DNA of 64,000 bases from Streptomyces sp. DH12 (GTDB taxonomy: Bacteria; Actinomycetota; Actinomycetes; Streptomycetales; Streptomycetaceae): positions 19,725 to 83,724 of the forward strand of contig NZ_JAHWGT010000031.1 of the NCBI RefSeq assembly GCF_020873895.1, given 5' to 3'. This document shows, piece by piece, positions 24,332 through 33,075 of the stretch. Every line of letters starts with the position of its first letter. Positions within the stretch are counted from its first letter, which is position 1. The position numbers and the translations under genes are program-made. The notes under the pieces were generated by a model. The model was not told the origin of the DNA, did no database searches, and was given only the letters and a program-made list of their open reading frames with translations.

Positions 24332-25174
24332 ATGCGACAGGTCACGCGCAAGGGGCTGACCATTGTGGCGGCGGCGGGCGGAGTGCTCGCCCTCGGCGGT
24401 GGGTACGCGCACGCGTCCCACGGCGCGGGAGCGGACGGAGTCGCCGCCAACTCGCCGGGTGTCGCGTCCGGCAACTCGGTCCAGGCGCCGGTCAGCGTGC
24501 CGGTGAACGCGTGCGGCAACACCGTCAACGTCGTCGGGGCGCTGAACCCGGCGTTCGGCAACAAGTGCGTCAACAAGGGCAGCGACACGCACGCGAAGAG
24601 CACCGCCAGCAACTCGCCGGGTGTGGCGTCCGGCAACAACGTCCAGGCCCCGGTCAACGTGCCGGTGAACGCCTGCGGCAACAGCGTGAACGTGGTCGGC
24701 GGTCTGAACCCGGCGTTCGGCAACCAGTGCGCGAACGGCGGCAAGACCCCCGACAAGCCGGGCAACCCCGGTAACCCCGGGAACCCTGGTAACCCCGGTA
24801 ACCCGGGCAACCCCGGTAACCCGGGCAACCCCGGTAACCCCGGTAACCCGGGCAACCCCGGTAACCCGGGCAACCCCGGGAACCCGGGCAACCCCGGGAA
24901 CCCGGGTCAGCCTGGCAACCCGGGTCAGCCTGGCAACCCGGGTCAGCCGGGTCAGCCGGGTCAGCCGGGCAACCCCGGGGAGCCGGGCAGCCCGGACTCG
25001 CCGATCGAGCCGAACGAGCCGGCCCCCCAGGGTGACGGCGGCAGCACCCCGCCGAAGGGCGACGACGAGCTGGCCCAGACGGGCGCCGGCGCGCTCGGCA
25101 TGCTCCTCCCGGCCGGAGCGGCCGCGCTGCTCGGCGGCACGGTCCTGTACCGCCGCGCCCGCCGCACCGCGTAG
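24332..25174 (+). CDS. chpC: Long chaplin with collagen-like linker and sortase signal
   Basis: 280 aa. Signal peptide ([20 protein letters not shown]), then two chaplin domains, each with [16 protein letters not shown] and LNPAFGN (about residues 40-82 and 92-136, each with two cysteines). A linker of about 25 Pro-Gly-X triplets (first mostly Asn, then Gln, Glu, Ser) follows, then a sortase motif LAQTG, a hydrophobic helix and the basic tail YRRARRTA. It is covalently attached to the cell wall and anchors the chaplin layer. ATG 24332 has a GGAAA upstream. The PGN repeat is encoded by near-identical 9-bp units. Confidence 0.95.
   Translation: MRQVTRKGLTIVAAAGGVLALGGGYAHASHGAGADGVAANSPGVASGNSVQAPVSVPVNACGNTVNVVGALNPAFGNKCVNKGSDTHAKSTASNSPGVASGNNVQAPVNVPVNACGNSVNVVGGLNPAFGNQCANGGKTPDKPGNPGNPGNPGNPGNPGNPGNPGNPGNPGNPGNPGNPGNPGNPGNPGNPGQPGNPGQPGNPGQPGQPGQPGNPGEPGSPDSPIEPNEPAPQGDGGSTPPKGDDELAQTGAGALGMLLPAGAAALLGGTVLYRRARRTA
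24760..24995 (+). repeat. 9-bp tandem repeats encoding Pro-Gly-X
   Basis: About 25 units alternating AACCCCGGT and AACCCGGGC with later CAG variants. Likely prone to slippage in multiples of 9, which would change linker length without breaking the frame. Confidence 0.85.
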
Positions 25175-25200
25175 GCACGGCGTACCCTCCCGCGCACACG

Positions 25201-25237
25201 ACGGAGCGGGCCCCGCGATCAGCGGAGCCCGCTCCGT
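25201..25237 (+). terminator. Terminator after long chaplin
   Basis: Perfect 11-bp stem (25201-25211 with 25227-25237), 15-base loop, followed by CCCTTTG, 26 bases past the chpC stop. Confidence 0.7.
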
Positions 25238-25259
25238 CCCTTTGCGCCCGTTCCATCCC

Positions 25260-25448
25260 TCACCAGGTGGCGCGTACCTGACGGATGATGCGCCGCCGCA
25301 GCCGGACACGGCGGCTGCCGTCCCGGTGCAGGGTGAGTCGGTCCAACTCCCAGTGCCCGTACTCCGCGTGGTCGGTCAGGAGCCGCGTCGCCTCCCTCCG
25401 GGAGACGCCTCGCGGCACGTACACGTCGACAAATTCGTATTCCGGCAT
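25260..25448 (-). CDS. DUF5703 family protein
   Basis: 62 aa: MPEYEFVDVYVPRGVSRREA, then HAEYGHWELDRL and a very basic end RRVRLRRRIIRQVRATW. I recognise it as the small DUF5703 family found next to chaplin genes in streptomycetes; function unknown. The basic C-terminus suggests nucleic-acid or membrane binding. It is divergent from the gene at 25496 with only 47 bp between the starts and convergent with the long chaplin. CACAAT seven bases before ATG may be a leaderless -10. Confidence 0.82.
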   Translation of the reverse strand: MPEYEFVDVYVPRGVSRREATRLLTDHAEYGHWELDRLTLHRDGSRRVRLRRRIIRQVRATW

Positions 25449-25482
25449 CGCATCTATTGTGCGGGCACGGGCCAGGTACGGA

Positions 25483-25495
25483 TAGCGTCTGCTGT
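25483..25495 (+). promoter_or_regulatory. Leaderless -10 for hypothetical gene at 25496
   Basis: TAGCGT at 25483-25488 ends seven bases before the ATG at 25496. No Shine-Dalgarno is present. Confidence 0.5.
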
Positions 25496-26164
25496 ATGTC
25501 TGATGCTGCGCAGCCCACAGCTGCCGAGGTACGCGCCGCCGCCGAGGCGGTCAAAGCCGCACTGGACCGTCACCTGGAGGCGGTCGAGAACCGCACCGGT
25601 GACGACGACCCCGCGGTCTACGCCGCGTTCAACGACCTGGCCGCCGCGGCCGAGGCGTACGACGAGCGGCTCTACGACCGCTACGACGAGGTCACGCCCT
25701 TCGAGATCCCCGGCGCCGAGGACTCCCTGCCGCCGTACGCCGGGCCGGACCAGCCGAACGCGCTGAGCGTACTGATCCGCCGCGACTACGCCGTGGCGGA
25801 ACCGCAGCGGCTGCTCGCCCAGGCGCAGCGCATCGCCGACGCCGAGGAGGAGGGCGACGACGGGACGGCCAGGACCGGCGCCGCCGTCGGCGCCAGCGTG
25901 CACGCCGCGCTCGGGGTCCTGTTCGGCGAGTACGAACCGGACGAGATCGCCTCGCGCCACAAGGAGTTCGGCCTGGAGGAGGGCGACTCCACGCTGTGGG
26001 TGGCCGCCGCCGACGACCTGCCCGAGCCGGGGGAGTGGCTCAGCACCCCGTTCGACCAGGCCGACCCGAGCCGGGTCGTCTGCCGCTTCGACGTCAGCGC
26101 CGTCTTCGACGAGGACGAGATGTACGAGGAGGACCCCACGGGCCGCTCCCGCGCACTGCCCTGA
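25496..26164 (+). CDS. Conserved hypothetical acidic protein
   Basis: 222 aa, strongly acidic (DEDEMYEEDPTGR near the end), soluble, with helices AAEVRAAAEAVKAALDRHL and AEPQRLLAQAQRIADAEEEG and a C-terminal part ESTLW-like (EEGDSTLWVAAADDLPEPGE). No known domain was recognised. ATG 25496 is seven bases after TAGCGT, so it is probably leaderless. It faces DUF5703 across a 47-bp shared promoter, suggesting related control. Function unknown. Confidence 0.8.
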   Translation: MSDAAQPTAAEVRAAAEAVKAALDRHLEAVENRTGDDDPAVYAAFNDLAAAAEAYDERLYDRYDEVTPFEIPGAEDSLPPYAGPDQPNALSVLIRRDYAVAEPQRLLAQAQRIADAEEEGDDGTARTGAAVGASVHAALGVLFGEYEPDEIASRHKEFGLEEGDSTLWVAAADDLPEPGEWLSTPFDQADPSRVVCRFDVSAVFDEDEMYEEDPTGRSRALP

Positions 26165-26259
26165 CGGGCCCCGGCGCCCGCCGTGCCCGCGCCCCTGGGG
26201 GTGCGGGCACGGCCGTGTCAGGGTGACCGCCGCCGTACCGGCTTGGCGGGCCGGCCCCG

Positions 26260-28728
26260 CTACTCCGCGGGCTCGGGGACGGCCTCCAGCAGCGCCCGCA
26301 GCCGCGTGGTCCGGGTCTGCGCGGGCGGCTCGGCCACCGCCCGGGCCAGCGCCTGGTCGGCGCCGTGCACGACGGACAGGTGCCGGGCGCCCCGGCCGAA
26401 CGCCGTGTACACCCACGCCCGGCTCAGTCCGCCCACCGCGTCCCCCGGCAGGACCGCCACGACCGCCGGCCAGCGCATCCCCGCCGCCTGGTGCGCGGTC
26501 AGCGCCCACCCGTGCCGCACCACGGCCTCGACCCGGTCCTTGGGCACCACCGTCCTCGCGGGCTCGGCCTCGCACTCCAGGTGCAGCCCCTCGGCGTCGG
26601 CGGACACCACCCGGCCCTGCACCGTCCGGCCCGGAGCGACCGCGTAGGCCACGCGGTCGCCCGGGTCGAAGCCGCCGAAGCGGCCCGGACCGGGGTTGAG
26701 CCGCTGCTTCAACGCCGCGTTCAACGCGCGTGTCCCCGCCGCACCGCCGTGGCCCACCGTGACCACCTGCGTGTCCTCCACCGGGACGCCGAGCGCGCGC
26801 GGCACCGAGTCGGCCACCAGCTGCACCGTCCGGTGCACCGCCTCGCCCGCGTCCCGCACCGGTACGATCACGACCTCCTTGCCGGGCGCCTCGACCTGGG
26901 CCAGCTCGCCCACGCCGATCCCGGACACCAGCTCCCCGATCGGACCGGGGTCCGGCGTGCGGGACGCGACCTGCGGGCACACCCGGGCCGCCAGCAGGTC
27001 CGCGAAGACCCGGCCCGGTCCCGCCGACGGCAGTACGTGCGGGTCGCCGCTCAGCACCAGCCGGCAGCCGTCCGGCACGGACTCCACGAGCATCGCCGCG
27101 GCCTCCACGTCGAGCTGCGGCGCGTCGAGGACCACCAGCAGGTCGAGGGCGAACGCCCCCTCCTCGTCCCGTCCCGGCCCGGCCGCGCCGGACAGCAGCG
27201 CCGCGACCGTCACCGCGCCCGTCTGCGTGCCCGTCTCCGCGTCCAGCCTGCGGCGGCCGTTCTCGCTGTGCACCGCCACCGCGGCCCGCAGCCCCAGCCG
27301 GCCGGCCGCGGCGGCCAGCGCGACCGGTTCGGCGCGCGCCGCCTCACCGCCCGTGTGGACCACCAGGCCCTGCGCGGCGACCGCGCGGGCCAGCTCGACG
27401 GGCTCGGCCTGCGCCCAGCGGGCGTCCGGACCGGAGCGGGCCAGCCGGGCCAGGCCGTCCGCGAGGCTCTCCTCCGCCATGGCGTACCGGTCGAGGCCCA
27501 GCAGCACCGGCGGGGCCTCCGCCCCCTCCGCGCCGTCCCCGGCCGCTTCGGCCTCTGCCGCGGTTCCGTCCTCGGCCCGGGCGTCCTCGTCGAAGCCGGA
27601 TCCGCCCTCGTCGAAGCCGGATCCGCCCTCGTCCTCCGCCCCGTCGTGGAAGACCAGGACGACGCCTTCGGCCACGGCGTGCCGCACCGCTCCGTCCGGG
27701 TCCGGCACGGACCGCTCGGCGAGCTGCGCGCGCACGGCGGCCGCGTCGAGGGCGGTGTGCCCCCGCAGGGCGGCCCGCTCCAGCGACCAGCCCACCAGGG
27801 CGTCCGTGCGGCGCGGGTCCCCCGGGCCGCACTCGGCGCCCAGCAGCGCCCGCGCGAAGCCGTCGGCCTGCTCCGGCAGCACACCGGGCACCGCCAGCAG
27901 CCGCCACGGGTCCTCGCGGAGCAGTTCGGCCGCCGTGTCCCCGAGCACGCCCGCGACGCGCACGGCCAGGGCCTCGGGCGCCCCGCCCGCCGTCAGCACG
28001 GACCGCACGGCGGCCACCGCCTCCGGTGCCGCGACCCGCGCCGGCGGCGCGGCGGGCGCCGGGACGCGGGGCCGGGGCGGCGCGGCCGGCGGCGGAGCGA
28101 CCCGCCGCGGCGGCGCCGCAGGAGCGGGGGAGTCCTCGAAGACGGAGCCCGGCTTCTCGCCGCTCTCCACCGCCCGGACGGCCGCGAGCAGGTCGGCGGC
28201 CCGGCCGCTCAGCGCGGTGCCGCTCTCGATGGGACCGCCGCGCTCGGCCTTGCGCCGCTCGATGCGCTCCCGCAGCTCCCGCTGCGCGGCCAGCTCCGCC
28301 TCCGCCTCGGACGGCGCCGCCGCCTCGGACGCCTTCACCTCGGTCGTCTCGGTCCCCGACGCCTCAGTCCCTGGCACCTCCGCCTCGGACGGCGCCGCCT
28401 CGGTGGCCTCCGCCTCGGACGCCTTCACCTCGGTCGGCTCGGTCCCCGACGCCTCAGCCCCTGGCACCTCCGCCTCGGCGGCACCGGCGCCCGGGGACTC
28501 ACCGGCCGCCGCCTCACCGCCACCCGGCGCCTCCGCGGCCTTCGCGGACGGCGTCGTGTCCGTGCCCTCGGCGTCGTCCGCGAGGGCCCTGTCCGACTCC
28601 GACTCCGCCTCCGCCTCCGCGGCCTGCGGGGTCTGCGGCGCCTGCGTGGGCCGGGGCGCCGCCGGTGCGGCGGTCCGGTCGTCGTCGGCCGGGGAGTCGG
28701 GGTTCTCCCCCCGGGGAAGCGCGGTCAC
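26260..28728 (-). CDS. RecD2-like helicase relative with degenerate ATPase motifs
   Basis: 822 aa. The first 200 or so residues are Glu/Ala/Ser/Pro-rich disorder with a 30-residue duplicate (TEVKASE-containing). Next is a helix-hairpin-helix region (EDPWRLLAVPGVLPEQADGF), then a RecD2-type core. The Walker A position reads HTGGEAARAEPVAL at about residue 460 where GGPGTGKT is expected, and Walker B reads VVLDAPQLD at about 534 where DEA is expected. Motif III (VLSGDPHVLPSAGPGRVF) and the C-terminal UvrD-like end (WALTAHQAAGMRWPAVVAVL, then GLSRAWVYTAFGRG) remain. It is probably unable to hydrolyse ATP and may be a DNA-binding scaffold. Its ATG overlaps the upstream reductase stop (ATGA). Confidence 0.82.
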   Translation of the reverse strand: MTALPRGENPDSPADDDRTAAPAAPRPTQAPQTPQAAEAEAESESDRALADDAEGTDTTPSAKAAEAPGGGEAAAGESPGAGAAEAEVPGAEASGTEPTEVKASEAEATEAAPSEAEVPGTEASGTETTEVKASEAAAPSEAEAELAAQRELRERIERRKAERGGPIESGTALSGRAADLLAAVRAVESGEKPGSVFEDSPAPAAPPRRVAPPPAAPPRPRVPAPAAPPARVAAPEAVAAVRSVLTAGGAPEALAVRVAGVLGDTAAELLREDPWRLLAVPGVLPEQADGFARALLGAECGPGDPRRTDALVGWSLERAALRGHTALDAAAVRAQLAERSVPDPDGAVRHAVAEGVVLVFHDGAEDEGGSGFDEGGSGFDEDARAEDGTAAEAEAAGDGAEGAEAPPVLLGLDRYAMAEESLADGLARLARSGPDARWAQAEPVELARAVAAQGLVVHTGGEAARAEPVALAAAAGRLGLRAAVAVHSENGRRRLDAETGTQTGAVTVAALLSGAAGPGRDEEGAFALDLLVVLDAPQLDVEAAAMLVESVPDGCRLVLSGDPHVLPSAGPGRVFADLLAARVCPQVASRTPDPGPIGELVSGIGVGELAQVEAPGKEVVIVPVRDAGEAVHRTVQLVADSVPRALGVPVEDTQVVTVGHGGAAGTRALNAALKQRLNPGPGRFGGFDPGDRVAYAVAPGRTVQGRVVSADAEGLHLECEAEPARTVVPKDRVEAVVRHGWALTAHQAAGMRWPAVVAVLPGDAVGGLSRAWVYTAFGRGARHLSVVHGADQALARAVAEPPAQTRTTRLRALLEAVPEPAE
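28321..28500. repeat. 90-bp near-perfect tandem duplication in RecD2-like gene
   Basis: Sequence from 28321 recurs from 28411 with a few substitutions (CGCCTCGGACGCCTTCACCT opens both). Period 90, a multiple of three, so the frame is kept. It duplicates an acidic disordered segment. A smaller in-frame 18-bp repeat encoding GGSGFDE twice lies at about 27590-27625. Confidence 0.8.
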
Positions 28729-29714
28729 AGCGTGCTCCAGTCCTGATCGGGGTAGCGGTGCACGGGCGCCGACACGTCGTCGAGCGCCCGGCGGATCTCG
28801 TCAGGAAGCGTAAGGCCCTCCACTGACAGTGCGGCCGCGAGCTGCCGCGCCGTGCGCGCTCCGACCACCGGGGCGCTCACGCCCGGCCGGTCGCGCACCC
28901 ATGCGAGCGCCACCTGCAGCGGGGTCGCCGCGAGGCCGTCGGCCGCCGTCGCCACGGCCTCCACGACGCGCTGCGACGCCTCGTCCAGATACGGCTCCAC
29001 GAACGCCGACATGTGGTCCGACGCGCCCCGCGAGCCGGACGGCACGCCGGTGCGGTACTTGCCCGTGAGCACGCCCCGGCCCAGCGGCGACGACGGCAGC
29101 AGACCGACGCCCAGGTCCCGAGCGGCCGGCAGCACCTCGCGCTCGACACCGCGCTGGAGCAGCGAGTACTCCATCTGCGTCGCCGCCAGCCGCGCCCGCG
29201 TCCCCGGCGCGGCCAGCTGCCAGGTCGCCGCCTTCGCCAGCTGCCAGCCGCAGAAGTTCGCCACACCGACGTACCGGGCGCGGCCGCTGGTGACGGCTAT
29301 GTCCAGGGCCTGGAGCGTCTCCTCCAGCGGCGTCCACGGGTCGTACGCGTGGACCTGCCACAGGTCCACGTGGTCGCTGCCCAGCCGGGCCAGCGAGGCG
29401 TCGAGCGCGGACAGCAGGTGGCCGCGGGAACCGTCGAAGCGCCGCTGCGGATCCGGGTCGGGCACGCTGCCGGCCTTCGTGGCGATCACCAGGTCCCGGC
29501 GCGGCACCAGCCGCTCCAGCATCCGGCCCAGGAGGTGCTCGGCCTTCCCGCCGCCGTACACGTCGGCCGTGTCGACGAGCGTCCCGCCGGCCTCCCAGAA
29601 GACCTTCACCTGTTCGGCCGCCTCGTGCTCGTCCGTGTCGCGGCCCCAGGTCAGGGTGCCCAACCCGATCCGGGACACGCGCAGGCCGGTGCGGCCGAGA
29701 TGCCTCTGCTCCAT
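28725..29714 (-). CDS. Aldo/keto reductase
   Basis: 329 aa TIM-barrel NADPH reductase. The catalytic tetrad is visible: Asp and Tyr in VDTADVYGGG, Lys in VIATKAG, His in LWQVHAYDPW. Cofactor-binding elements VGVANFCGW, SSPLGRGVLTGKY and PVVGARTARQL are present. Substrate unknown. ATG 29714 is seven bases after TAGGGT on the minus strand, so the transcript is probably leaderless. The stop overlaps the RecD2-like gene by four bases, implying co-translation. Confidence 0.92.
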   Translation of the reverse strand: MEQRHLGRTGLRVSRIGLGTLTWGRDTDEHEAAEQVKVFWEAGGTLVDTADVYGGGKAEHLLGRMLERLVPRRDLVIATKAGSVPDPDPQRRFDGSRGHLLSALDASLARLGSDHVDLWQVHAYDPWTPLEETLQALDIAVTSGRARYVGVANFCGWQLAKAATWQLAAPGTRARLAATQMEYSLLQRGVEREVLPAARDLGVGLLPSSPLGRGVLTGKYRTGVPSGSRGASDHMSAFVEPYLDEASQRVVEAVATAADGLAATPLQVALAWVRDRPGVSAPVVGARTARQLAAALSVEGLTLPDEIRRALDDVSAPVHRYPDQDWSTL

Positions 29715-29727
29715 GGCCGCGACCCTA
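29715..29727 (-). promoter_or_regulatory. Leaderless -10 for aldo/keto reductase
   Basis: TAGGGT (complement of 29722-29727) ends seven bases before the ATG at 29714. Confidence 0.55.
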
Positions 29728-29853
29728 CTGGCCGGGACAGGAGGCCGAGGGACCCTGTGGACAACGCGGCCGGGCGGCGCACTGCCGCGCCGGCCGCCCG
29801 CGCGCTAGAGTCCGCTCACCACAGACGTTACTGATCGGTAAAAGGGGACCCGC

Positions 29854-30906
29854 ATGCGGCTCGGCATCAACCTCGGCTACTGGGGCGCGGGCATGGACGG
29901 CGACAACCTCGCCGTCGCGCAGGAGGCGGACCGCCTCGGCTACGACGTGTGCTGGGCGGCCGAGGCGTACGGGTCGGACGCCCCCACCGTGCTGGCGTGG
30001 GTGGCCGCGCAGACCGAGAGCATCGACGTCGGCTCGGCGATCATGCAGATCCCGGCGCGGCAGCCCGCGATGACCGCCATGACGGCCGCCACCCTCGACT
30101 CGCTCTCCGGCGGCCGCTTCCGCCTCGGCCTCGGCGTCTCGGGCCCGCAGGTCTCCGAGGGCTGGTACGGCGTCACCTTCGACAAGCCGCTCGCCCGCAC
30201 CCGCGAGTACGTGGAGATCGTCCGCCGGGCCATGTCCCGCGAGCGGCTGACCTACGACGGCGAGCACTGGACGCTGCCCCTGCCCGGTGGCCCCGGCAAG
30301 CCGATCAAGCTCACGGTCCACCCGCAGCGCGAGCACATCCCGCTCTACGTCGCGGCCATCGGCCCGAAGAACCTGGAGCAGACCGGCGAGATCGCCGACG
30401 GCGCCCTGCTGATCTTCCCGTCCGCCGCGCACCTGGAGGAGACCGCCGTCCGCCACCTGCGCGCCGGGCGGGAGAAGGCCGGGCTCACCATGGACGGCTT
30501 CGACGTCTGCCCCACCGTCCCCCTCGCCGTCGGTGACGACGTCGCGGCCCTCGCCGACACCTTCCGCCCGTACACCGCCCTCTACGTGGGCGGCATGGGC
30601 AGCCGGAAGCAGAACTTCTACAACCGGCTCGCCCAGCGCATGGGGTACGAGAAGGAGGCCGCCGAGATCCAGGACAAGTACCTGTCCGGCGACAAGGACG
30701 GCGCCGCGGCCGCCGTGCCGCACCAGCTCATCGACGACACGACCCTGCTCGGCCCCGTGGAGCGGATCGCCGACCGGATGGCGGCCTACGCGGCCGCCGG
30801 CGTCACCACCCTGACCCTGGCCCCCGCCGGCTTCACCCTCGACGAGCGGATCGCCGCCCTCCGGGCGGGCACCGAGGCGCTGGAGCGGGCGGGCCTCGTC
30901 GACTGA
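29854..30906 (+). CDS. LLM-class F420-dependent oxidoreductase
   Basis: 350 aa luciferase-like monooxygenase fold. It opens MRLGINLGYWGAGMDGDNLA with LGYDVCWAAEAYGSDAPTVL, then SVGSAIMQIPARQPAMTAM-type and LSGGRFRLGLGVSGPQVSEG, the actinobacterial F420-utilising pattern, with VYVAAIGPKNLEQTGEIADG-like flavin-site residues. It probably transfers hydride between F420 and an unknown substrate. ATG 29854 follows AAAGGGG. A TAGAGT at about 29806 may be its -10. Monocistronic, ending with a terminator. Confidence 0.88.
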   Translation: MRLGINLGYWGAGMDGDNLAVAQEADRLGYDVCWAAEAYGSDAPTVLAWVAAQTESIDVGSAIMQIPARQPAMTAMTAATLDSLSGGRFRLGLGVSGPQVSEGWYGVTFDKPLARTREYVEIVRRAMSRERLTYDGEHWTLPLPGGPGKPIKLTVHPQREHIPLYVAAIGPKNLEQTGEIADGALLIFPSAAHLEETAVRHLRAGREKAGLTMDGFDVCPTVPLAVGDDVAALADTFRPYTALYVGGMGSRKQNFYNRLAQRMGYEKEAAEIQDKYLSGDKDGAAAAVPHQLIDDTTLLGPVERIADRMAAYAAAGVTTLTLAPAGFTLDERIAALRAGTEALERAGLVD

Positions 30907-30948
30907 GCCGGCCGGGCGGACGGCCCGGCCGGCCCCCGGGGAAGCCCG

Positions 30949-30988
30949 CGGCCGTGGTGGGGGCTCGGGGTCATCCCCGCCACGGCCG
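30949..30988 (+). terminator. Terminator after F420-dependent oxidoreductase
   Basis: CGGCCGTGGTGGGG (30949-30962) pairs with CCCCGCCACGGCCG (30975-30988), one G-T pair, 12-base loop. Confidence 0.65.
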
Positions 30989-31143
30989 TCACGCAGCACA
31001 ACGCGCCACCGGCCGCCGGGTTACGCCCCCGTCGCACCGCGCACGGCCCCGCCGCTGCTCCGATCGGTGGAGTGGCGGCGGGGTGTCGTTGCCTCACCCC
31101 CTCCCCGGCACTTGACTCGTGCCGACACACGGAGGTGACAGCG

Positions 31144-31929
31144 ATGCTCTCGGCCCGCAGCCTGTTCCAGGAGATCGTCGAGGACGACCGTTCCTACCAG
31201 CTGTTCTGTTCCATCGCCGCCAGCGGCGAGACCCAGGGCGGCTGGGAGAACGCCCGGATCGCCGCCCTGGTGCCGCAGTCCCTGGCCGCACTGGCCCCGA
31301 AGATCACCCGGCACGGCGCCGACGAGGACAAGCACGGCCGCCTCTTCAACGGGCTGCTGAGGAAGCGCGGCCTCGACCCGGTGCCCGTCCCGCCCGAGAC
31401 GGACTACACCATGCTGCTGGAGCGCGCGGGCATCGGCCTCGCCCACGACAAGCTCCGGCGCGACCAACCGCTCACCGAGTACGACATCCTCGTCTACCTC
31501 GCGCACAGCCGCGTCACCGAGCAGCGCGCCGCCGACCAGATGAACCTGCTCGTCCGGCACTTCGGCGACCACCCCGAGATGGGCAAGGCCCTCCGCATGA
31601 TCAGCGCCGACGAGGACAACCACCTCGCCTACTGCCACGAGGAACTGCTCCGCCTCGCCCGCGCCGGCCACGCCCGCACCATCCGGCGCACCCTGCGCGA
31701 GAGCGCCCTCGCCGAGATCGCCGTCCACCGCGACGTCAGCCTCGCCGTCATGGAGTACATGGGCCGCATCCTGCGGTGGCCGCGCGCCAAGTCGGCCGTC
31801 CTCGCCGCGGGCATCCACGCCGTGTACGCCTGTGAGCGGGCCGGCGGCTGGCGGCGCATGGTCCGCCTCGCCATGCCGGCGCAGCGCGACGCCATGGGCG
31901 GGCCGGCCGAGACCGTGCCGGCGCACTGA
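31144..31929 (+). CDS. Ferritin-like superfamily (di-iron) protein
   Basis: 261 aa, all helical. Two carboxylate/His clusters fit a di-iron site: GADEDKHGRLFNG and a later SADEDNHLAYCHEELLR, with further Glu residues in helices ARSLFQEIVEDDRSYQL and RVTEQRAADQMNLL. The C-terminal helical part ends QRDAMGGPAETVPAH. It resembles ferritin-like proteins of unknown role in streptomycetes; it may store iron or act as an oxidase/oxygenase. ATG 31144 with GGAGGTGA nine bases upstream. It converges on corA with 28 bp between stops. Confidence 0.8.
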   Translation: MLSARSLFQEIVEDDRSYQLFCSIAASGETQGGWENARIAALVPQSLAALAPKITRHGADEDKHGRLFNGLLRKRGLDPVPVPPETDYTMLLERAGIGLAHDKLRRDQPLTEYDILVYLAHSRVTEQRAADQMNLLVRHFGDHPEMGKALRMISADEDNHLAYCHEELLRLARAGHARTIRRTLRESALAEIAVHRDVSLAVMEYMGRILRWPRAKSAVLAAGIHAVYACERAGGWRRMVRLAMPAQRDAMGGPAETVPAH

Positions 31930-31957
31930 CCCGCCGGCGGTCCGGGGCGGGGCGGCG

Positions 31958-32941
31958 TCAGAGCCAGCCGCGCCGCTTGAACAGCCGGTACAGCCCCGTC
32001 ACCGCGACCGCCATCAGGCCCACCACCGCCGGGTAGGACCACACCCACTCCAGCTCCGGCATGTGCGTGAAGTTCATCCCGTACACGCCCGCCACCATGG
32101 TCGGCACCGCCGCCATCGCCGCCCAGGCGGAGATCTTGCGCATGTCGTCGTTCTGCCGGACGCCCATCTGCGCGAGGTGCGCCGAAAGGATGTCCGACAG
32201 GAGCCGGTCCAACCCCTCCACCTGCTCGTTCGCCCGGGTCAGGTGGTCGCTGACGTCCCGGAAGAACGGCCGGGCGGACTCGACGACGTACGGCACGCCC
32301 GTCCCCGCCAGCCGCTCCATGGGCGAGGCCAGCGGCCCCGTCGCCCGCCGGAACTCCAGCACCTGCCGCTTGAACGTGTAGATCCGCGACGCCGTGTTCT
32401 TCGCGTCGCCCCCGGTCGGCGCGAAGACCTCCGCCTCCAGCTCCTCCAGGTCCAGCTGGAGCTCGGCCGCCACGTCGATGTAGTGGTCGACGACGGCGTC
32501 GCTCACCGCGTACAGCACCGACGTCGGCCCCTGCCGCAGCACGTCCGGGGCGGCCTCCAGCCGCCGGCGCACCTCCGACAGCGGCGCCCCCACGCCGTGC
32601 CGGACCGTCACCACGAACGAGTCGCCCAGGAAGAGCATCAGCTCCGACGCGGAGACCGTGTCGCCGGCCGGTTCGTACTGCACCGGCTTCAGCACCAGGA
32701 AGAGCGAGTCGTCGTACACCTCCAGCTTGGGGCGCTGGTGGGCCTTGAGGGCGTCCTCGACGGCGAGCGGGTGCAGCCCGAACTCCGCCGACACCCGGTC
32801 GAACTCCTCGGCGGTCGGCTCGTGCAGGCCGATCCACAGGAAGCCGTCCACGGAGCCGCGCGCCTCCTCAAGGGCGGCGACGACGTCGGTGGGGCCCTGG
32901 AGGCGTCTCCCGGCACGGTAGATGGCGCAGTCAACGATCAC
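31958..32941 (-). CDS. corA: CorA-family magnesium/cobalt transporter
   Basis: 327 aa. The large N-terminal cytoplasmic domain (LWIGLHEPTAEEFDRVSAEF, LHPLAVEDALKAHQRPKLE) leads to a long stalk helix (RLLSDILSAHLAQMGVRQND) and two C-terminal membrane helices. The signature YGMNFTHMPE sits between them and the end is RLFKRRGWL, which mark CorA. It forms a pentameric divalent cation channel. The GTG start at 32941 has GGGGAAG 10 bases upstream and was preferred over the longer low-complexity frame. Divergent from the phosphatase gene at 33076. Confidence 0.93.
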   Translation of the reverse strand: MIVDCAIYRAGRRLQGPTDVVAALEEARGSVDGFLWIGLHEPTAEEFDRVSAEFGLHPLAVEDALKAHQRPKLEVYDDSLFLVLKPVQYEPAGDTVSASELMLFLGDSFVVTVRHGVGAPLSEVRRRLEAAPDVLRQGPTSVLYAVSDAVVDHYIDVAAELQLDLEELEAEVFAPTGGDAKNTASRIYTFKRQVLEFRRATGPLASPMERLAGTGVPYVVESARPFFRDVSDHLTRANEQVEGLDRLLSDILSAHLAQMGVRQNDDMRKISAWAAMAAVPTMVAGVYGMNFTHMPELEWVWSYPAVVGLMAVAVTGLYRLFKRRGWL

Positions 32942-33062
32942 GCCGCGTATTCTTCCCCGCCCACCGCCGCGCGCACCCACCGCGCCGCCGCGGCCTGCCC
33001 GGACGGGCCCGTCAAGGCTGTGCCGCCCTCCGGGCGGACGACGCCGCTTTCCGGACACCCCC

Positions 33063-33075
33063 TAGGCTGGCCGCC
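33063..33075 (+). promoter_or_regulatory. Leaderless -10 for phosphatase gene
   Basis: TAGGCT at 33063-33068 ends seven bases before the ATG at 33076, with no Shine-Dalgarno. Confidence 0.55.

Noticed and set aside
24760-24995. Regular 9-bp repeats that could suggest a CRISPR or satellite array
   Set aside because: Units are contiguous with no spacers and encode Pro-Gly-X in a chaplin.
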